DNA of 64,000 bases from G963677325 sp963677325 (GTDB lineage: Bacteria > Bacteroidota > Bacteroidia > Bacteroidales > Prolixibacteraceae). The stretch's first letter is position 1, and each line of letters starts with the position of its first letter. The notes under the pieces are model-generated. The model was not told where the DNA came from. It was given only the letters and a program-made list of their open reading frames with translations, and did no database searches. Position numbers and translations under genes: made by a program. The stretch is from positions 186,001 through 250,000 of the forward strand of contig CAXXGM010000003.1 of assembly GCA_963677325.2 (NCBI GenBank). The letters run 5' to 3'. This document shows positions 9,054 to 17,402 of the stretch, piece after piece.

Positions 9054-12032
9054 ATGGAATTTATCATAACCATTACAGAACATCATTCTCTGGGTTTTTT
9101 AGTCCTGCCTTATCTTGCAGATCGAACGGATGATAAACCATACATCTCCGTGATCCGCAGGTTGAGAATTCATGACCTGACCAATGAAGAGAACCGGTTT
9201 TCTCCATTGCAGGTCATTCTGATAAAGCTTGCTGAAAAATACAGTGATGAGGCTCTTTCTAAAAAATTCAATAAAAAAGGTACCCTGAATGATTTTTACA
9301 AGAACATTAAAAAGGAGGAGTTCACCAGAAAAATCATTCCCTATATTGAAGAAACCCTCATCCAGAGTCTTGAATTATTAAAAGGCTCGGATCTGCCCAT
9401 CTATTTCAAAAAACCCCGTTATATCAATCTTTACGAGGAGGATAGGGTAGAACTTTGTTATGAAGATACTGAAACGGTTTTTAATTTCCACCGCCTTGAA
9501 GAGGAAACTCACTATTTTCTGACAATCAGGCATGGAGACCGTCAGTTGCCACTCCTTCACAAAAATGTGATGTTGCTTGTCAACGAACCTTGCAGAATAT
9601 TGTACCAGAATAAATTGTATTATTTTGATGACATTACGGGAAGCAAGCTTATCCCTTTTTTTGAAAAGGAATACATTGTCATTCCCAGGAAGGTAGAGGA
9701 TAAATATTACGAAACGTTTGTGCTGAACTCATTAAAATGTCAGCAGGTGGATTATTCAGGCTTTGAGGTGATTAATGTGAATCCGCATCATGAAGCACTG
9801 CTCTCCTTTGAGATTGATATTACAGGTTCTCCTGTTTTTGTCCTGAGCTTTCTGTATGACAGCCAAACTGTGAAAGCAAAGGATGAAGGAAAGAAAGTCG
9901 TTCATCTGGTTAAAAAAGAGAATAATTACATTTTTTATTGTTACGAAAGAGATCAAAACTGGGAAGAAAACGTCATCGGATTACTCGGGAAGTTGGATCT
10001 GGAAGTCGAAAAAAAGGGATTAAATGTTACAACGGCACGGTTGAGAAATCTAGCATCTAAGGATTCGGAAGATCAGGAAATCACTAAACACGAATCAAAT
10101 GCTTCTGAAGCATTGTATGAAGCAATCTCCTGGATTTCAACACACCGGAATGATCTTAAAGATTCAGGAATAAGATTAACCCAGGACAATCTTTATCAAA
10201 AATATTTTACCGGATCTCAGGATCTTGATCTAAAAGTTACCCAATCGAACGACTGGTTTGATGTTCATGCTACGGTCCGATTCGGGGAATTTAGTATTCC
10301 ATTTGTCCGTTTCCGTAAAAATATTCTTAACGGCATCAGGGAATTTAAACTGCCAAATGGAGAAATCGCCATTCTGCCAAAAGAATGGTTTGCCCGTTAC
10401 CATGATCTTTTCACATTCGGGAAAACAGAGGATTCAAATTTACGCTTACGCAATCATCATTTTACATTAATCCGGGGAATTGATGCGGAACCTGATCCCG
10501 GGGTAAAAACAAAACTGCTCGAATTAAGCAATCAAAAAATGGAGCCTCAGCAGTTGCCCGGAGATTTGCAGGCCAATCTTCGCCTTTACCAAAAGGATGG
10601 CTTTGATTGGTTATATTATCTCTATTCAAATACTCTGGGAGGATGTCTGGCTGATGACATGGGGCTGGGTAAAACATTACAGGCATTGACTTTATTACTT
10701 AAATTAAAGCGTCCGGAGACCAACGCTCCTTTTTTCCAGAATAATCACAACGGACAGTTGTCGCTATTTGCAGATAATGGTCCAAAGGAAACAGTTCAGC
10801 CCGCAAGTTTAATCGTATTACCTGTCTCATTGGTTCATAACTGGGAGAAGGAAATTCAGAAATTTGCTCCTGCGTTAAAAGCTTTTGTGTACAAAGGGAT
10901 AAGAAGGGATAAGAACATTGCCGAGATTTTGTACAACTACGATATAATACTTACCACCTACGGCACGGTCCGTAACGATGCTGAAATTCTTTCAGGACAT
11001 CACTTTTTTTACCTGATTCTGGATGAAAGCCAGTATATCAAGAATGCGGAATCCAAGACCTATCAGACGATAACCGGACTCCGGTCGCAGCACAGGCTGG
11101 TACTGACCGGTACTCCGATTGAGAATTCACTTTCCGATCTTTGGTCTCAGATGAACTTTCTGAACAGGGGGCTCTTAGGAGGCTTAAGTTTTTTTAAGCA
11201 CAACTTTATCACACCTATCGAACATAACAGGGATCCGGAAAAATCAGCTAAACTTCACTCCCTGATTCGTCCTTTTATTCTGAGAAGAACCAAAGAGCAG
11301 GTTGCAAGGGATCTGCCGCCATTAACGGAAGAAGCCTTCACCATCGAAATGACCAAAGAACAGAATGATCTTTATGAAGCTGAAAAATCAGCTGTGAGAA
11401 ATCTCCTGCTCTCGGGTTTAGGCGAAGAAGCAAACGGGAAATCCGGTTTTATGGTTCTTCAGGCTTTAATGAGGCTTCGTCAGATTGCCATTCATCCAAA
11501 ACTTCTTGATGCGGAATCTAAAATCGAATCTGGGAAATTCAATGAAATTCTCTCCATGCTCAATATCCTGGTGAACGAAAATCATAAAATCCTTGTTTTT
11601 TCTTCCTTCGTGAAACATCTGAATCTTCTTGAAAGAGAATTTCACAAGGAAAAGTGGAACTACAGCATTTTAACCGGACAATCGGTCAACAGGAAAAGCA
11701 TTATCGAGGAATTTCAGAATGATCCGGATAAAAACATTTTTCTCATTTCTTTAAAAGCCGGTGGAGTTGGATTAAATCTGACTGCTGCCGATTATATCTT
11801 TATCATAGACCCCTGGTGGAATCCGGCCGCAGAAATGCAGGCCATCAGCCGTGCTCACCGGATTGGTCAGGACAAGAAAGTATTTGTTTACCGGTTTATT
11901 TCCGAAAATACAGTGGAGGAAAAGATCCAGAAACTGCAGGAGAAGAAATCTGCTATTGCGGACGAATTCATTAATTCAAACGATCCTTTCCGCGGTTTGA
12001 CAAGCAAAGAAATCCTGAATCTTTTTGAATAA
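9054..12032 (+). CDS. SNF2-family (HepA/RapA-like) ATP-dependent helicase
   Basis: A 992-residue protein. The first ~490 residues match no motif I can name. A full SNF2 motor follows: motif I LADDMGLGKT (K540), motif II LDESQ (D657, E658) in place of DEAH/DEGH, motif III TGTPIENSLSDLW. The C-terminal RecA domain has SLKAGGVGLNLTAADYIF, DPWWNPAAEMQAISRAHRIGQ and VYRFI. It is predicted to translocate on double-stranded DNA and act on DNA-bound complexes such as stalled RNA polymerase. It lacks the nuclease or zinc-finger SWIM signature that would suggest a defence role. It stands alone. A later start is possible because the words run up to the ATG. Confidence 0.88.
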   Translation: MEFIITITEHHSLGFLVLPYLADRTDDKPYISVIRRLRIHDLTNEENRFSPLQVILIKLAEKYSDEALSKKFNKKGTLNDFYKNIKKEEFTRKIIPYIEETLIQSLELLKGSDLPIYFKKPRYINLYEEDRVELCYEDTETVFNFHRLEEETHYFLTIRHGDRQLPLLHKNVMLLVNEPCRILYQNKLYYFDDITGSKLIPFFEKEYIVIPRKVEDKYYETFVLNSLKCQQVDYSGFEVINVNPHHEALLSFEIDITGSPVFVLSFLYDSQTVKAKDEGKKVVHLVKKENNYIFYCYERDQNWEENVIGLLGKLDLEVEKKGLNVTTARLRNLASKDSEDQEITKHESNASEALYEAISWISTHRNDLKDSGIRLTQDNLYQKYFTGSQDLDLKVTQSNDWFDVHATVRFGEFSIPFVRFRKNILNGIREFKLPNGEIAILPKEWFARYHDLFTFGKTEDSNLRLRNHHFTLIRGIDAEPDPGVKTKLLELSNQKMEPQQLPGDLQANLRLYQKDGFDWLYYLYSNTLGGCLADDMGLGKTLQALTLLLKLKRPETNAPFFQNNHNGQLSLFADNGPKETVQPASLIVLPVSLVHNWEKEIQKFAPALKAFVYKGIRRDKNIAEILYNYDIILTTYGTVRNDAEILSGHHFFYLILDESQYIKNAESKTYQTITGLRSQHRLVLTGTPIENSLSDLWSQMNFLNRGLLGGLSFFKHNFITPIEHNRDPEKSAKLHSLIRPFILRRTKEQVARDLPPLTEEAFTIEMTKEQNDLYEAEKSAVRNLLLSGLGEEANGKSGFMVLQALMRLRQIAIHPKLLDAESKIESGKFNEILSMLNILVNENHKILVFSSFVKHLNLLEREFHKEKWNYSILTGQSVNRKSIIEEFQNDPDKNIFLISLKAGGVGLNLTAADYIFIIDPWWNPAAEMQAISRAHRIGQDKKVFVYRFISENTVEEKIQKLQEKKSAIADEFINSNDPFRGLTSKEILNLFE

Positions 12033-12086
12033 AAGTATTTCTCCTGAAATTCAATGCTCATTTTTACATAAATAATGTTTAATTAT

Positions 12087-12094
12087 TATATTTG
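12087..12094 (+). promoter_or_regulatory. -7 promoter box before the RDD gene
   Basis: TATATTTG matches TAnnTTTG. It overlaps a possible TTG start at 12092, so that codon cannot be in the mRNA. Translation must begin downstream, at the ATG at 12146. Confidence 0.6.
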
Positions 12095-12145
12095 AACATT
12101 ATTTCACCGGCTAAACTAATTATTGGATTATTACAACTAAGCATA

Positions 12146-12499
12146 ATGACTGGAAAAACTTTGCGACTTGCGAATTTTTTATTAGACACACTAATATATT
12201 TTATCCTTTTATTATTATTCCTGAATCTGTTTAAATCAATTATTGATATTAAATATGCTAAATGGATCTCGATTTTGTTTTATTTTTTCTATTATTTCTT
12301 ATTTGAATATTTTAAAGGACAAACGATAGGAAAAATGATTACTAAATCCAGAGTATTCTCTTTGGATGAAAACAATGGCAATTATTTCATGCAAATTTTA
12401 TTCAGATCCATCATGAGATTTCTCCCTTTTGATATTTTATCTTATTTAATTTCCTCAAAAGGGTTGCATGATAGGATTTCAAAAACAATGGTAAGCTGA
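12146..12499 (+). CDS. RDD-family membrane protein
   Basis: A 117-residue protein beginning MTGKTLRLANFLLD, with the Arg and Asp of the RDD family's first helix (R7, D14). About three hydrophobic helices follow, and FEYFKGQTIGKMITKSRVFSLD is the conserved RDD loop. GLHDRISKTMVS at the end holds the second conserved Asp (HDR). The function of the family is unknown; some members act as ion transporters or exchangers. The frame is open from 12092, but the promoter box there argues against that start. The region is more A+T-rich than the helicase gene before it. Confidence 0.8.
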   Translation: MTGKTLRLANFLLDTLIYFILLLLFLNLFKSIIDIKYAKWISILFYFFYYFLFEYFKGQTIGKMITKSRVFSLDENNGNYFMQILFRSIMRFLPFDILSYLISSKGLHDRISKTMVS

Positions 12500-12609
12500 T
12501 TACAAATTAATCTTAAAGTATTTAAAATTTAAAATAGTGGAGTTCAGAAACCACTTTAAAAACGAGGTGCTACCGAAAGACCTTATGAGTAGGATTTAAA
12601 ATCGAAAAA

Positions 12610-12846
12610 ATGAAAACAGTATCAAGAATTGCCGCAATGTTATTGGTAGTAGCCTTTCTAAGTTCGTGTGCCACTGTATTTGGTGGACGAGTTAGCGAGT
12701 GCCAGAGAACGAAACCGGAAACAGGTCAACCAAGTCGAGCTATAAGAGGAGGTGCATTGGTTGCGGACATTTTATTATTTTGGCCGGGTGCAGTTGTTGA
12801 TTTTGCAACAGGTGCAATATATAGACCTTGCGGTAAAAAAATTTAA
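12610..12846 (+). CDS. Small lipoprotein of unknown function
   Basis: A 78-residue protein with an N-terminal hydrophobic stretch and the lipobox FLSSC (Cys at residue 20), so it is predicted to be lipidated. The mature part begins CATVFGGRVSECQ and has two further Cys (ECQ, and RPCGKKI at the end) that could form a disulfide. A Gly-rich hydrophobic stretch (GALVADILLFWPGAVVDFATGAIY) follows. It resembles small YceK-like or CATxFxG lipoproteins, but I do not recognise a named family. Confidence 0.7.
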   Translation: MKTVSRIAAMLLVVAFLSSCATVFGGRVSECQRTKPETGQPSRAIRGGALVADILLFWPGAVVDFATGAIYRPCGKKI

Positions 12847-12855
12847 ATCTTAATC

Positions 12856-12890
12856 AGGACTGATATTCTCAATTATCGGTCCTTTTTTTT
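12856..12890 (+). terminator. Rho-independent terminator after the small lipoprotein
   Basis: AGGACTGATA (12856-12865) pairs with TATCGGTCCT (12874-12883), with one G-T pair, and eight T or more follow. Confidence 0.85.
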
Positions 12891-13039
12891 CTAAATTATT
12901 CAGCAAAACGTTTTGAGTTGTATGTCTGGCTTGGTCTTTATCTTTTAAGTTAATTGGAACTCTTGGTTATGCAAAGAGATAAATGAAATAATACAGCTAT
13001 TTGAATAGTAAAAATTGAACTGTTCGGGATTTATTTTCG

Positions 13040-13047
13040 TAAATTTG
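13040..13047 (+). promoter_or_regulatory. -7 promoter box before the toxin-antitoxin pair
   Basis: TAAATTTG matches TAnnTTTG 17 bases before the antitoxin ATG. A TTG at 13015-13017 may be the -33 element. The leader would be very short. Confidence 0.5.
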
Positions 13048-13063
13048 GTAAAAATGTATTTAT

Positions 13064-13300
13064 ATGACAGTAAAGGAACTGAAGGTTAAATTAATAAATG
13101 AGATAAATCAATCTCAGGACAATGAATTACTTGAAGAAATGTATCGGTTAATATCAAATCAAGAAACTGATAATAATCTATACATTCTTTCTGATGAACA
13201 GATAAAGGCGGTAGAAGAAGCTGAACTGCAAATAAAAAATGGTGAAACTTTGGACAGTGACCAAGCCGATAAAGAGATTGAAGGATGGCTCGAAAAATAA
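13064..13300 (+). CDS. RelB/StbD-like antitoxin
   Basis: A 78-residue acidic protein beginning MTVKELKVKLINEINQSQD and ending in the E-rich helix EIEGWLEK. This form is common to Bacteroidetes antitoxins next to ParE/RelE toxins, in which the C-terminal helix wraps the toxin. Its stop codon overlaps the toxin start by 16 bases, showing translational coupling. It probably represses the shared promoter together with the toxin. Confidence 0.75.
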   Translation: MTVKELKVKLINEINQSQDNELLEEMYRLISNQETDNNLYILSDEQIKAVEEAELQIKNGETLDSDQADKEIEGWLEK

Positions 13301-13587
13301 CCTGGACAAAAAGAGCTCAAAACGACCGTTATGCCATTTTTTCTTTCTTAAATAATCAAAATAGAACAAACCTTTATAGTAAACAACTTCAGGAATCATT
13401 TATAAAATTATTGATTTTAATAAGCAAATATCCATTTATAGGAAAACGAACTAATCGTGAGAATACAAGAATAAAAGTCTTAAAGAATTATTTGATAATT
13501 TATAAAGTAACAGATAAGCAAATTTTTGTTTTATCAATAAGAGATAGCCGTCAAAATCCCGAAGATTTAAAAGAAATAATTAAATGA
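13285..13587 (+). CDS. ParE/RelE-superfamily toxin
   Basis: A 100-residue basic protein. KITWTKRAQNDRYAIFSFL is the first helix of the ParE/RelE fold. LISKYPFIGKRT, IRIKVLKNYLIIYKV-type strands and VLSIRDSRQNPEDL at the end match the family's core, including the Arg followed by R-x-x-P-x-x-L. Predicted to act either as a gyrase poison (ParE) or as an mRNA interferase (RelE). The sequence alone does not decide between them, but the closing RDSRQNP favours the ParE side. It overlaps the antitoxin gene. Confidence 0.78.
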   Translation: MARKITWTKRAQNDRYAIFSFLNNQNRTNLYSKQLQESFIKLLILISKYPFIGKRTNRENTRIKVLKNYLIIYKVTDKQIFVLSIRDSRQNPEDLKEIIK

Positions 13588-13614
13588 TATTATAAATTAA
13601 TACAATCCGAAGCT

Positions 13615-14013
13615 ATGGCTCTACTTACACAGGAAATGAAGGACATGGTTGCTACCCAGCAATGCTTTATCGGGACGGTTGACGAAGACGGAACTCCCAA
13701 TGTGGCGCCCAAACGATCCACACGTGTTCTCTCGGATGATTCACTGATTTTTACGGAGGGAACCGGTGGGACTACTTATAACAACATTAAAAGAGGCTCT
13801 AAAATTTCTATTGCTGTTGTGAACCGGGATACGCTGGACGGTTATCGTTTTGTAGGGAAAGCTGCACTTCAGGATAGCGGGGAATTATATGACCAGTCAG
13901 CCGAAATGTCAGCAAAAATGGGAAAACCAAAACCTTATGGAGTGGTAATTATAAAAATTGACGAAATCCATTCTCTCAGACCAGGTCCGATGGCAGGGAA
14001 GAAAATTGCATGA
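13615..14013 (+). CDS. Pyridoxamine 5'-phosphate oxidase-like flavin-binding protein
   Basis: A 132-residue split-barrel protein. LTQEMKDMVATQQCFIGTVDEDGTPNVAPK is the FMN-binding N-terminal half of the PNPOx-like family, and ISIAVVNRDTLDGYRFVGKA is the second strand pair. The family binds FMN, F420 or haem. True PNPOx enzymes are longer, so this is a general small PNPOx-like protein without a predictable substrate. It may be cotranscribed with the toxin gene, 27 bases upstream. Confidence 0.8.
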   Translation: MALLTQEMKDMVATQQCFIGTVDEDGTPNVAPKRSTRVLSDDSLIFTEGTGGTTYNNIKRGSKISIAVVNRDTLDGYRFVGKAALQDSGELYDQSAEMSAKMGKPKPYGVVIIKIDEIHSLRPGPMAGKKIA

Positions 14014-14245
14014 TCCTTTTTAAGAAGAAAATTCTACATAAACAGTATTTGTCAAAGCCATCACTGCGGATTTATATCAGCTCAGTTCTTTCATAGAGGC
14101 TATTAACCTGACATTTCATCAAATATTTACTATTCCGCAGGGAGTCTGTCTTATTTCACACAGGTAACATAAACTAGGCAACAGCTTTGGCGCCAGAATT
14201 GAAATCGGTTCTGGCAGGGATTCCTCTGAAATATATTTTTATCTC

Positions 14246-14253
14246 TATATTTG
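14246..14253 (+). promoter_or_regulatory. -7 promoter box before truA
   Basis: TATATTTG matches TAnnTTTG and overlaps the TTG at 14251, so the ATG at 14269 is the right start. About 35 bases upstream, GCCAGAA (14192-14198) and TTCTGGC (14209-14215) form a small hairpin of unknown meaning. Confidence 0.6.
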
Positions 14254-14268
14254 AGTAAAAATAATTTT

Positions 14269-15033
14269 ATGCAGCGCTACTTTATACAGCTCTCTTATGA
14301 CGGTACAAATTATCATGGCTGGCAGATACAACCGAATGGGATAACCGTGCAGGAAGTTTTGGGAAAGGTTTTGTCAACCATATCACGCGAAAAAGTATCG
14401 CTTACCGGCGCAGGACGCACGGATACGGGAGTACATGCTTCTTTCTTTGTGGCCCATTTTGATTCAGAGAATGAAAATCTGTGCTCACAAAGGATAATCT
14501 ATAGCATCAACTGCATGCTTCCCCACGATATTGCCGTTCAGAATATCTATAAAGTAAGGCCGGAGGCTCATGCACGTTTTGATGCACTTTCCCGGTCCTA
14601 CGAGTATTATCTTTCAAAAAGTAAAGACCCTTTCACCAGGTTCTATTCTGATAAGCAGTCCATAAAACCTGACCTTTTGAAAATGAATGAGGCAGCAGCG
14701 AAACTTTATAATTATTCTGATTTCACCAGTTTCAGCCGTTTGGGAAGTGACGTGAAGACCAATAATTGCAAAATATACGAGGCCAGGTGGAGTGACCAGG
14801 GGAACAGGCTTGTCTTCAGCATCAAGGCCGACCGGTTCTTGCGCAATATGGTCCGGGCTATTGTCGGAACCCTGCTCGAAGTCGGTTGGAATAAATTAAC
14901 CGTTGAGGGTTTTCCCAAAATCATAGAAATGAAATATCGTGGGGCTGCCGGTGCCAGCGCTCCGGCAAAAGGATTATTTCTTACAGATATCATCTACCCG
15001 AAAGAACTCTCAGAAGGCTTGATCAGAAAGTAA
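14269..15033 (+). CDS. truA: tRNA pseudouridine synthase A
   Basis: A 254-residue enzyme that makes pseudouridine in the anticodon stem-loop (positions 38-40) of tRNAs. It begins MQRYFIQLSYDGTNYHGWQ, the standard TruA opening. The catalytic Asp is D52 in GAGRTDTGVHA. RFDALSRSYEYYLSK and FLRNMVRAIVGTLLEVG are the other conserved blocks. Length is normal. It stands alone behind its own promoter. Confidence 0.95.
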   Translation: MQRYFIQLSYDGTNYHGWQIQPNGITVQEVLGKVLSTISREKVSLTGAGRTDTGVHASFFVAHFDSENENLCSQRIIYSINCMLPHDIAVQNIYKVRPEAHARFDALSRSYEYYLSKSKDPFTRFYSDKQSIKPDLLKMNEAAAKLYNYSDFTSFSRLGSDVKTNNCKIYEARWSDQGNRLVFSIKADRFLRNMVRAIVGTLLEVGWNKLTVEGFPKIIEMKYRGAAGASAPAKGLFLTDIIYPKELSEGLIRK

Positions 15034-15148
15034 TCCACAAGTGTGTCAATCTAATAGAAACATACCAAAGATTCTTTAGAACACCTATTCTTTGCTTATA
15101 GGGATGCCAATAATCAAAATTAAGAAGAAGGCGATAACGGGGGTGAAA

Positions 15149-15895
15149 TCATTGATTCCAGATGTTCCAGGAGGCCAGAGCTTGTAAATGAAGCATCTCC
15201 AGACCATTTTTCGTAATGGCGCCTTTTAACTGACCCTGTTTAAGAAATTCACTTACAGGGGGATTGTAAACAAGATCATACAGAAGATGCTGCTCATCGA
15301 TATATTCAAAAGGGATGGGAGGGCAACTTTCAATGGAAGGATAAGTACCTAATGGAGTGGTATTTACAATTAGTTTATAGCTTTCCATTACCCCTTCATC
15401 AAGATCATCATAGGATATTTCTCCCTTATACTGAGGATTTCTTGAAACAGTAATGGTTTCTATTCCAAGATCGGTGAGTACTTTTATGACCGCCTTTGAA
15501 GCTCCGCCCGATCCCAGCACCAGGGCTTTATGATGGTATTTTTGCAGAAGTGGTTTAATAGAATCCCTGAATCCAATAAGATCTGTATTAAAACCTTCCA
15601 GAAAAGGAACACGGCCATCCCTGCTGATTTTAATGGTATTTACTGCATTTATTTCTGCAGCCTCATTATCAATCTTATCCAAAAAATGCAGAACCTGTTC
15701 CTTGTAGGGTATCGTCACATTAAGGCCGGTCAGTTCAGGGTTCGAGGCAATGATTTCAGGCAGTAATTCAATACGGTCAATCTCATAATTGATGTATTCC
15801 GCATCTATTTTTTCACTTGAGAATTTCTCAGTGAAAAAATTCCTTGAAAAAGAATGCGAGAGGGGATAGCCAATCAATCCGTATTTGAATTTCAT
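15149..15895 (-). CDS. aroE: Shikimate dehydrogenase
   Basis: A 248-residue NADP-dependent enzyme that reduces 3-dehydroshikimate to shikimate in aromatic amino acid synthesis. Substrate-site residues are seen in GYPLSHSFS, LNVTIPYKEQV (catalytic Lys) and GFNTDLIGF (Asp). The nucleotide-binding loop is VLGSGGASKAV. NGLEMLHLQALASWNIW is the usual C-terminal helix. It is slightly short for the family, as is common in Bacteroidetes. The next gene upstream on the same strand encodes a TPR protein, 34 bases away. Confidence 0.93.
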   Translation of the reverse strand: MKFKYGLIGYPLSHSFSRNFFTEKFSSEKIDAEYINYEIDRIELLPEIIASNPELTGLNVTIPYKEQVLHFLDKIDNEAAEINAVNTIKISRDGRVPFLEGFNTDLIGFRDSIKPLLQKYHHKALVLGSGGASKAVIKVLTDLGIETITVSRNPQYKGEISYDDLDEGVMESYKLIVNTTPLGTYPSIESCPPIPFEYIDEQHLLYDLVYNPPVSEFLKQGQLKGAITKNGLEMLHLQALASWNIWNQ

Positions 15896-15929
15896 AATTT
15901 TATTGTTTCCCGTAAGAAACGATTAGAAA

Positions 15930-17357
15930 TTATAAAGGTTTATTCTTGACCTTAAAATCATTGATCATTTTACTGGCCCATGATTTGGATTGCAAAGCAG
16001 AGAAATCAGAAAGCGATTCTTCGTGCAGATAAAAGTTTTCCTTTAGGGCTTTTCGGAGGAAGCGCTTTGCCAAAGCGTCTTCTTCATTTTGGTCTAAATA
16101 TCCTGCCAGTTTATAATGGATGGAGGGATTTGTTTTGAATACTTTATCAGCATTCAGGAGAGTATGAATGGCCAAATCGATCATATCATACTGAAAGTAA
16201 AAATCAGCAAAAGAGATCCAGAATTCCGGATTGTCATTTTCCAGTTTGATGCATTTTTGGAATGCAGCCAATGCTTCTTCATATTTATTAAGCGTGGCAA
16301 AGGCCTTTGCCAGTGCTATCCAGTAATCAGCACATTTGTTGTCGATTCTGACTGCTTTCTTGAAAAAAACAATGCTTTCCTTATAATTATCTTTCAGCAT
16401 CATGACGACTCCGGCGCCATACCATGCATCGGCACTTTTAGGATGAATCTGAATGGCCAGGCGATAATGTTGAAGAGCATTATCGGAATCTTCCAGTTGA
16501 AGATAACACTCGGCTATATAAAGCTGAGTATCGGCAGATTTTTTATCGAATTTCAGGTATTCCTTGTAACATACCAAGGCTTCCTCGAAGCGTTCAGCCG
16601 CTGACAGGGCATTCGCTTTATTGAACAGTGCACTGCCGTATTTGTCATCGATGGCCAGCGCGAAGTCATAGGCTTCAACGGCTTTGTCAAATTCTTCACG
16701 GCGGGTATAAATTATCCCAAGATTGTACCAGGCCGATTCGGAATAGGGATCCAGGTCAAGATATTTGTTGTAGTATTCTATACTCTTATCATCTTCCCAA
16801 ACTTTGTCGTAACAATAAGCAAGATCATAGAGCACGGTCTCATTTTCCGGGTTATCCTCGTAAGCCATTTGAAGAAAATGTATCGCATTTGCATAATCAG
16901 CAACCTGGATGTAGTTTGAGCCGATATTATGGAGCATCTCATCTTTATCCTCCCCGGACATACTCTCAACTTTTTTGAAATACTCAAAAGCCTCTTTTTT
17001 CTCACCCTGAAGATGATAACAGGTACCCATCATTAAGTACACTTCAGGATTATTGCTTTCAATTTCAACAAGCATTTTCAGAAGATGAAGAGCCTTTTCG
17101 ACTTTCATCTGACTGATCAGCACTTGCGCCTTTTTCAGCTTGACGATAATTGAATTGGGATGTTGGGACAAAGCAATTTCACAAACCTGTAAAGCATTTG
17201 TAAATTGATTCTTATCGATGTAGTGGTCGGTTATAAATTCAAAATCAGAAACGTCAAAAAACTCTATCCTTTCTTCAGACAGCATTTTCTTGTATCGTTT
17301 CACCACTCCTGCAAATTCTTTGCTTTCGAAGTTATCTTTTGATCCTTCCCACATCAT
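15930..17357 (-). CDS. Tetratricopeptide-repeat protein
   Basis: A 475-residue soluble protein made almost wholly of TPR helices. At least ten repeats are visible, for example SAWYNLGIIYTRREEFDKAVEAYDFAL and GSALFNKANALSAAERFEEALVCY. There is no signal peptide or enzyme domain, so it is a cytoplasmic scaffold. The role is unknown; the family of long Bacteroidetes TPR proteins next to aroE is common. It starts at tandem Met codons (MMWEGSKD). Confidence 0.85.
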   Translation of the reverse strand: MMWEGSKDNFESKEFAGVVKRYKKMLSEERIEFFDVSDFEFITDHYIDKNQFTNALQVCEIALSQHPNSIIVKLKKAQVLISQMKVEKALHLLKMLVEIESNNPEVYLMMGTCYHLQGEKKEAFEYFKKVESMSGEDKDEMLHNIGSNYIQVADYANAIHFLQMAYEDNPENETVLYDLAYCYDKVWEDDKSIEYYNKYLDLDPYSESAWYNLGIIYTRREEFDKAVEAYDFALAIDDKYGSALFNKANALSAAERFEEALVCYKEYLKFDKKSADTQLYIAECYLQLEDSDNALQHYRLAIQIHPKSADAWYGAGVVMMLKDNYKESIVFFKKAVRIDNKCADYWIALAKAFATLNKYEEALAAFQKCIKLENDNPEFWISFADFYFQYDMIDLAIHTLLNADKVFKTNPSIHYKLAGYLDQNEEDALAKRFLRKALKENFYLHEESLSDFSALQSKSWASKMINDFKVKNKPL

Positions 17358-17383
17358 TTCTTTTTCTCCGATCGAATTACATG

Positions 17384-17391
17384 CAAAAATA
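17384..17391 (-). promoter_or_regulatory. -7 promoter box for the TPR-aroE pair
   Basis: Reads TATTTTTG on the minus strand, 27 bases before the TPR start. This suggests the TPR and aroE genes are transcribed separately from the DUF4301 gene. Confidence 0.5.
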
Positions 17392-17402
17392 ATAAATTGT
17401 AA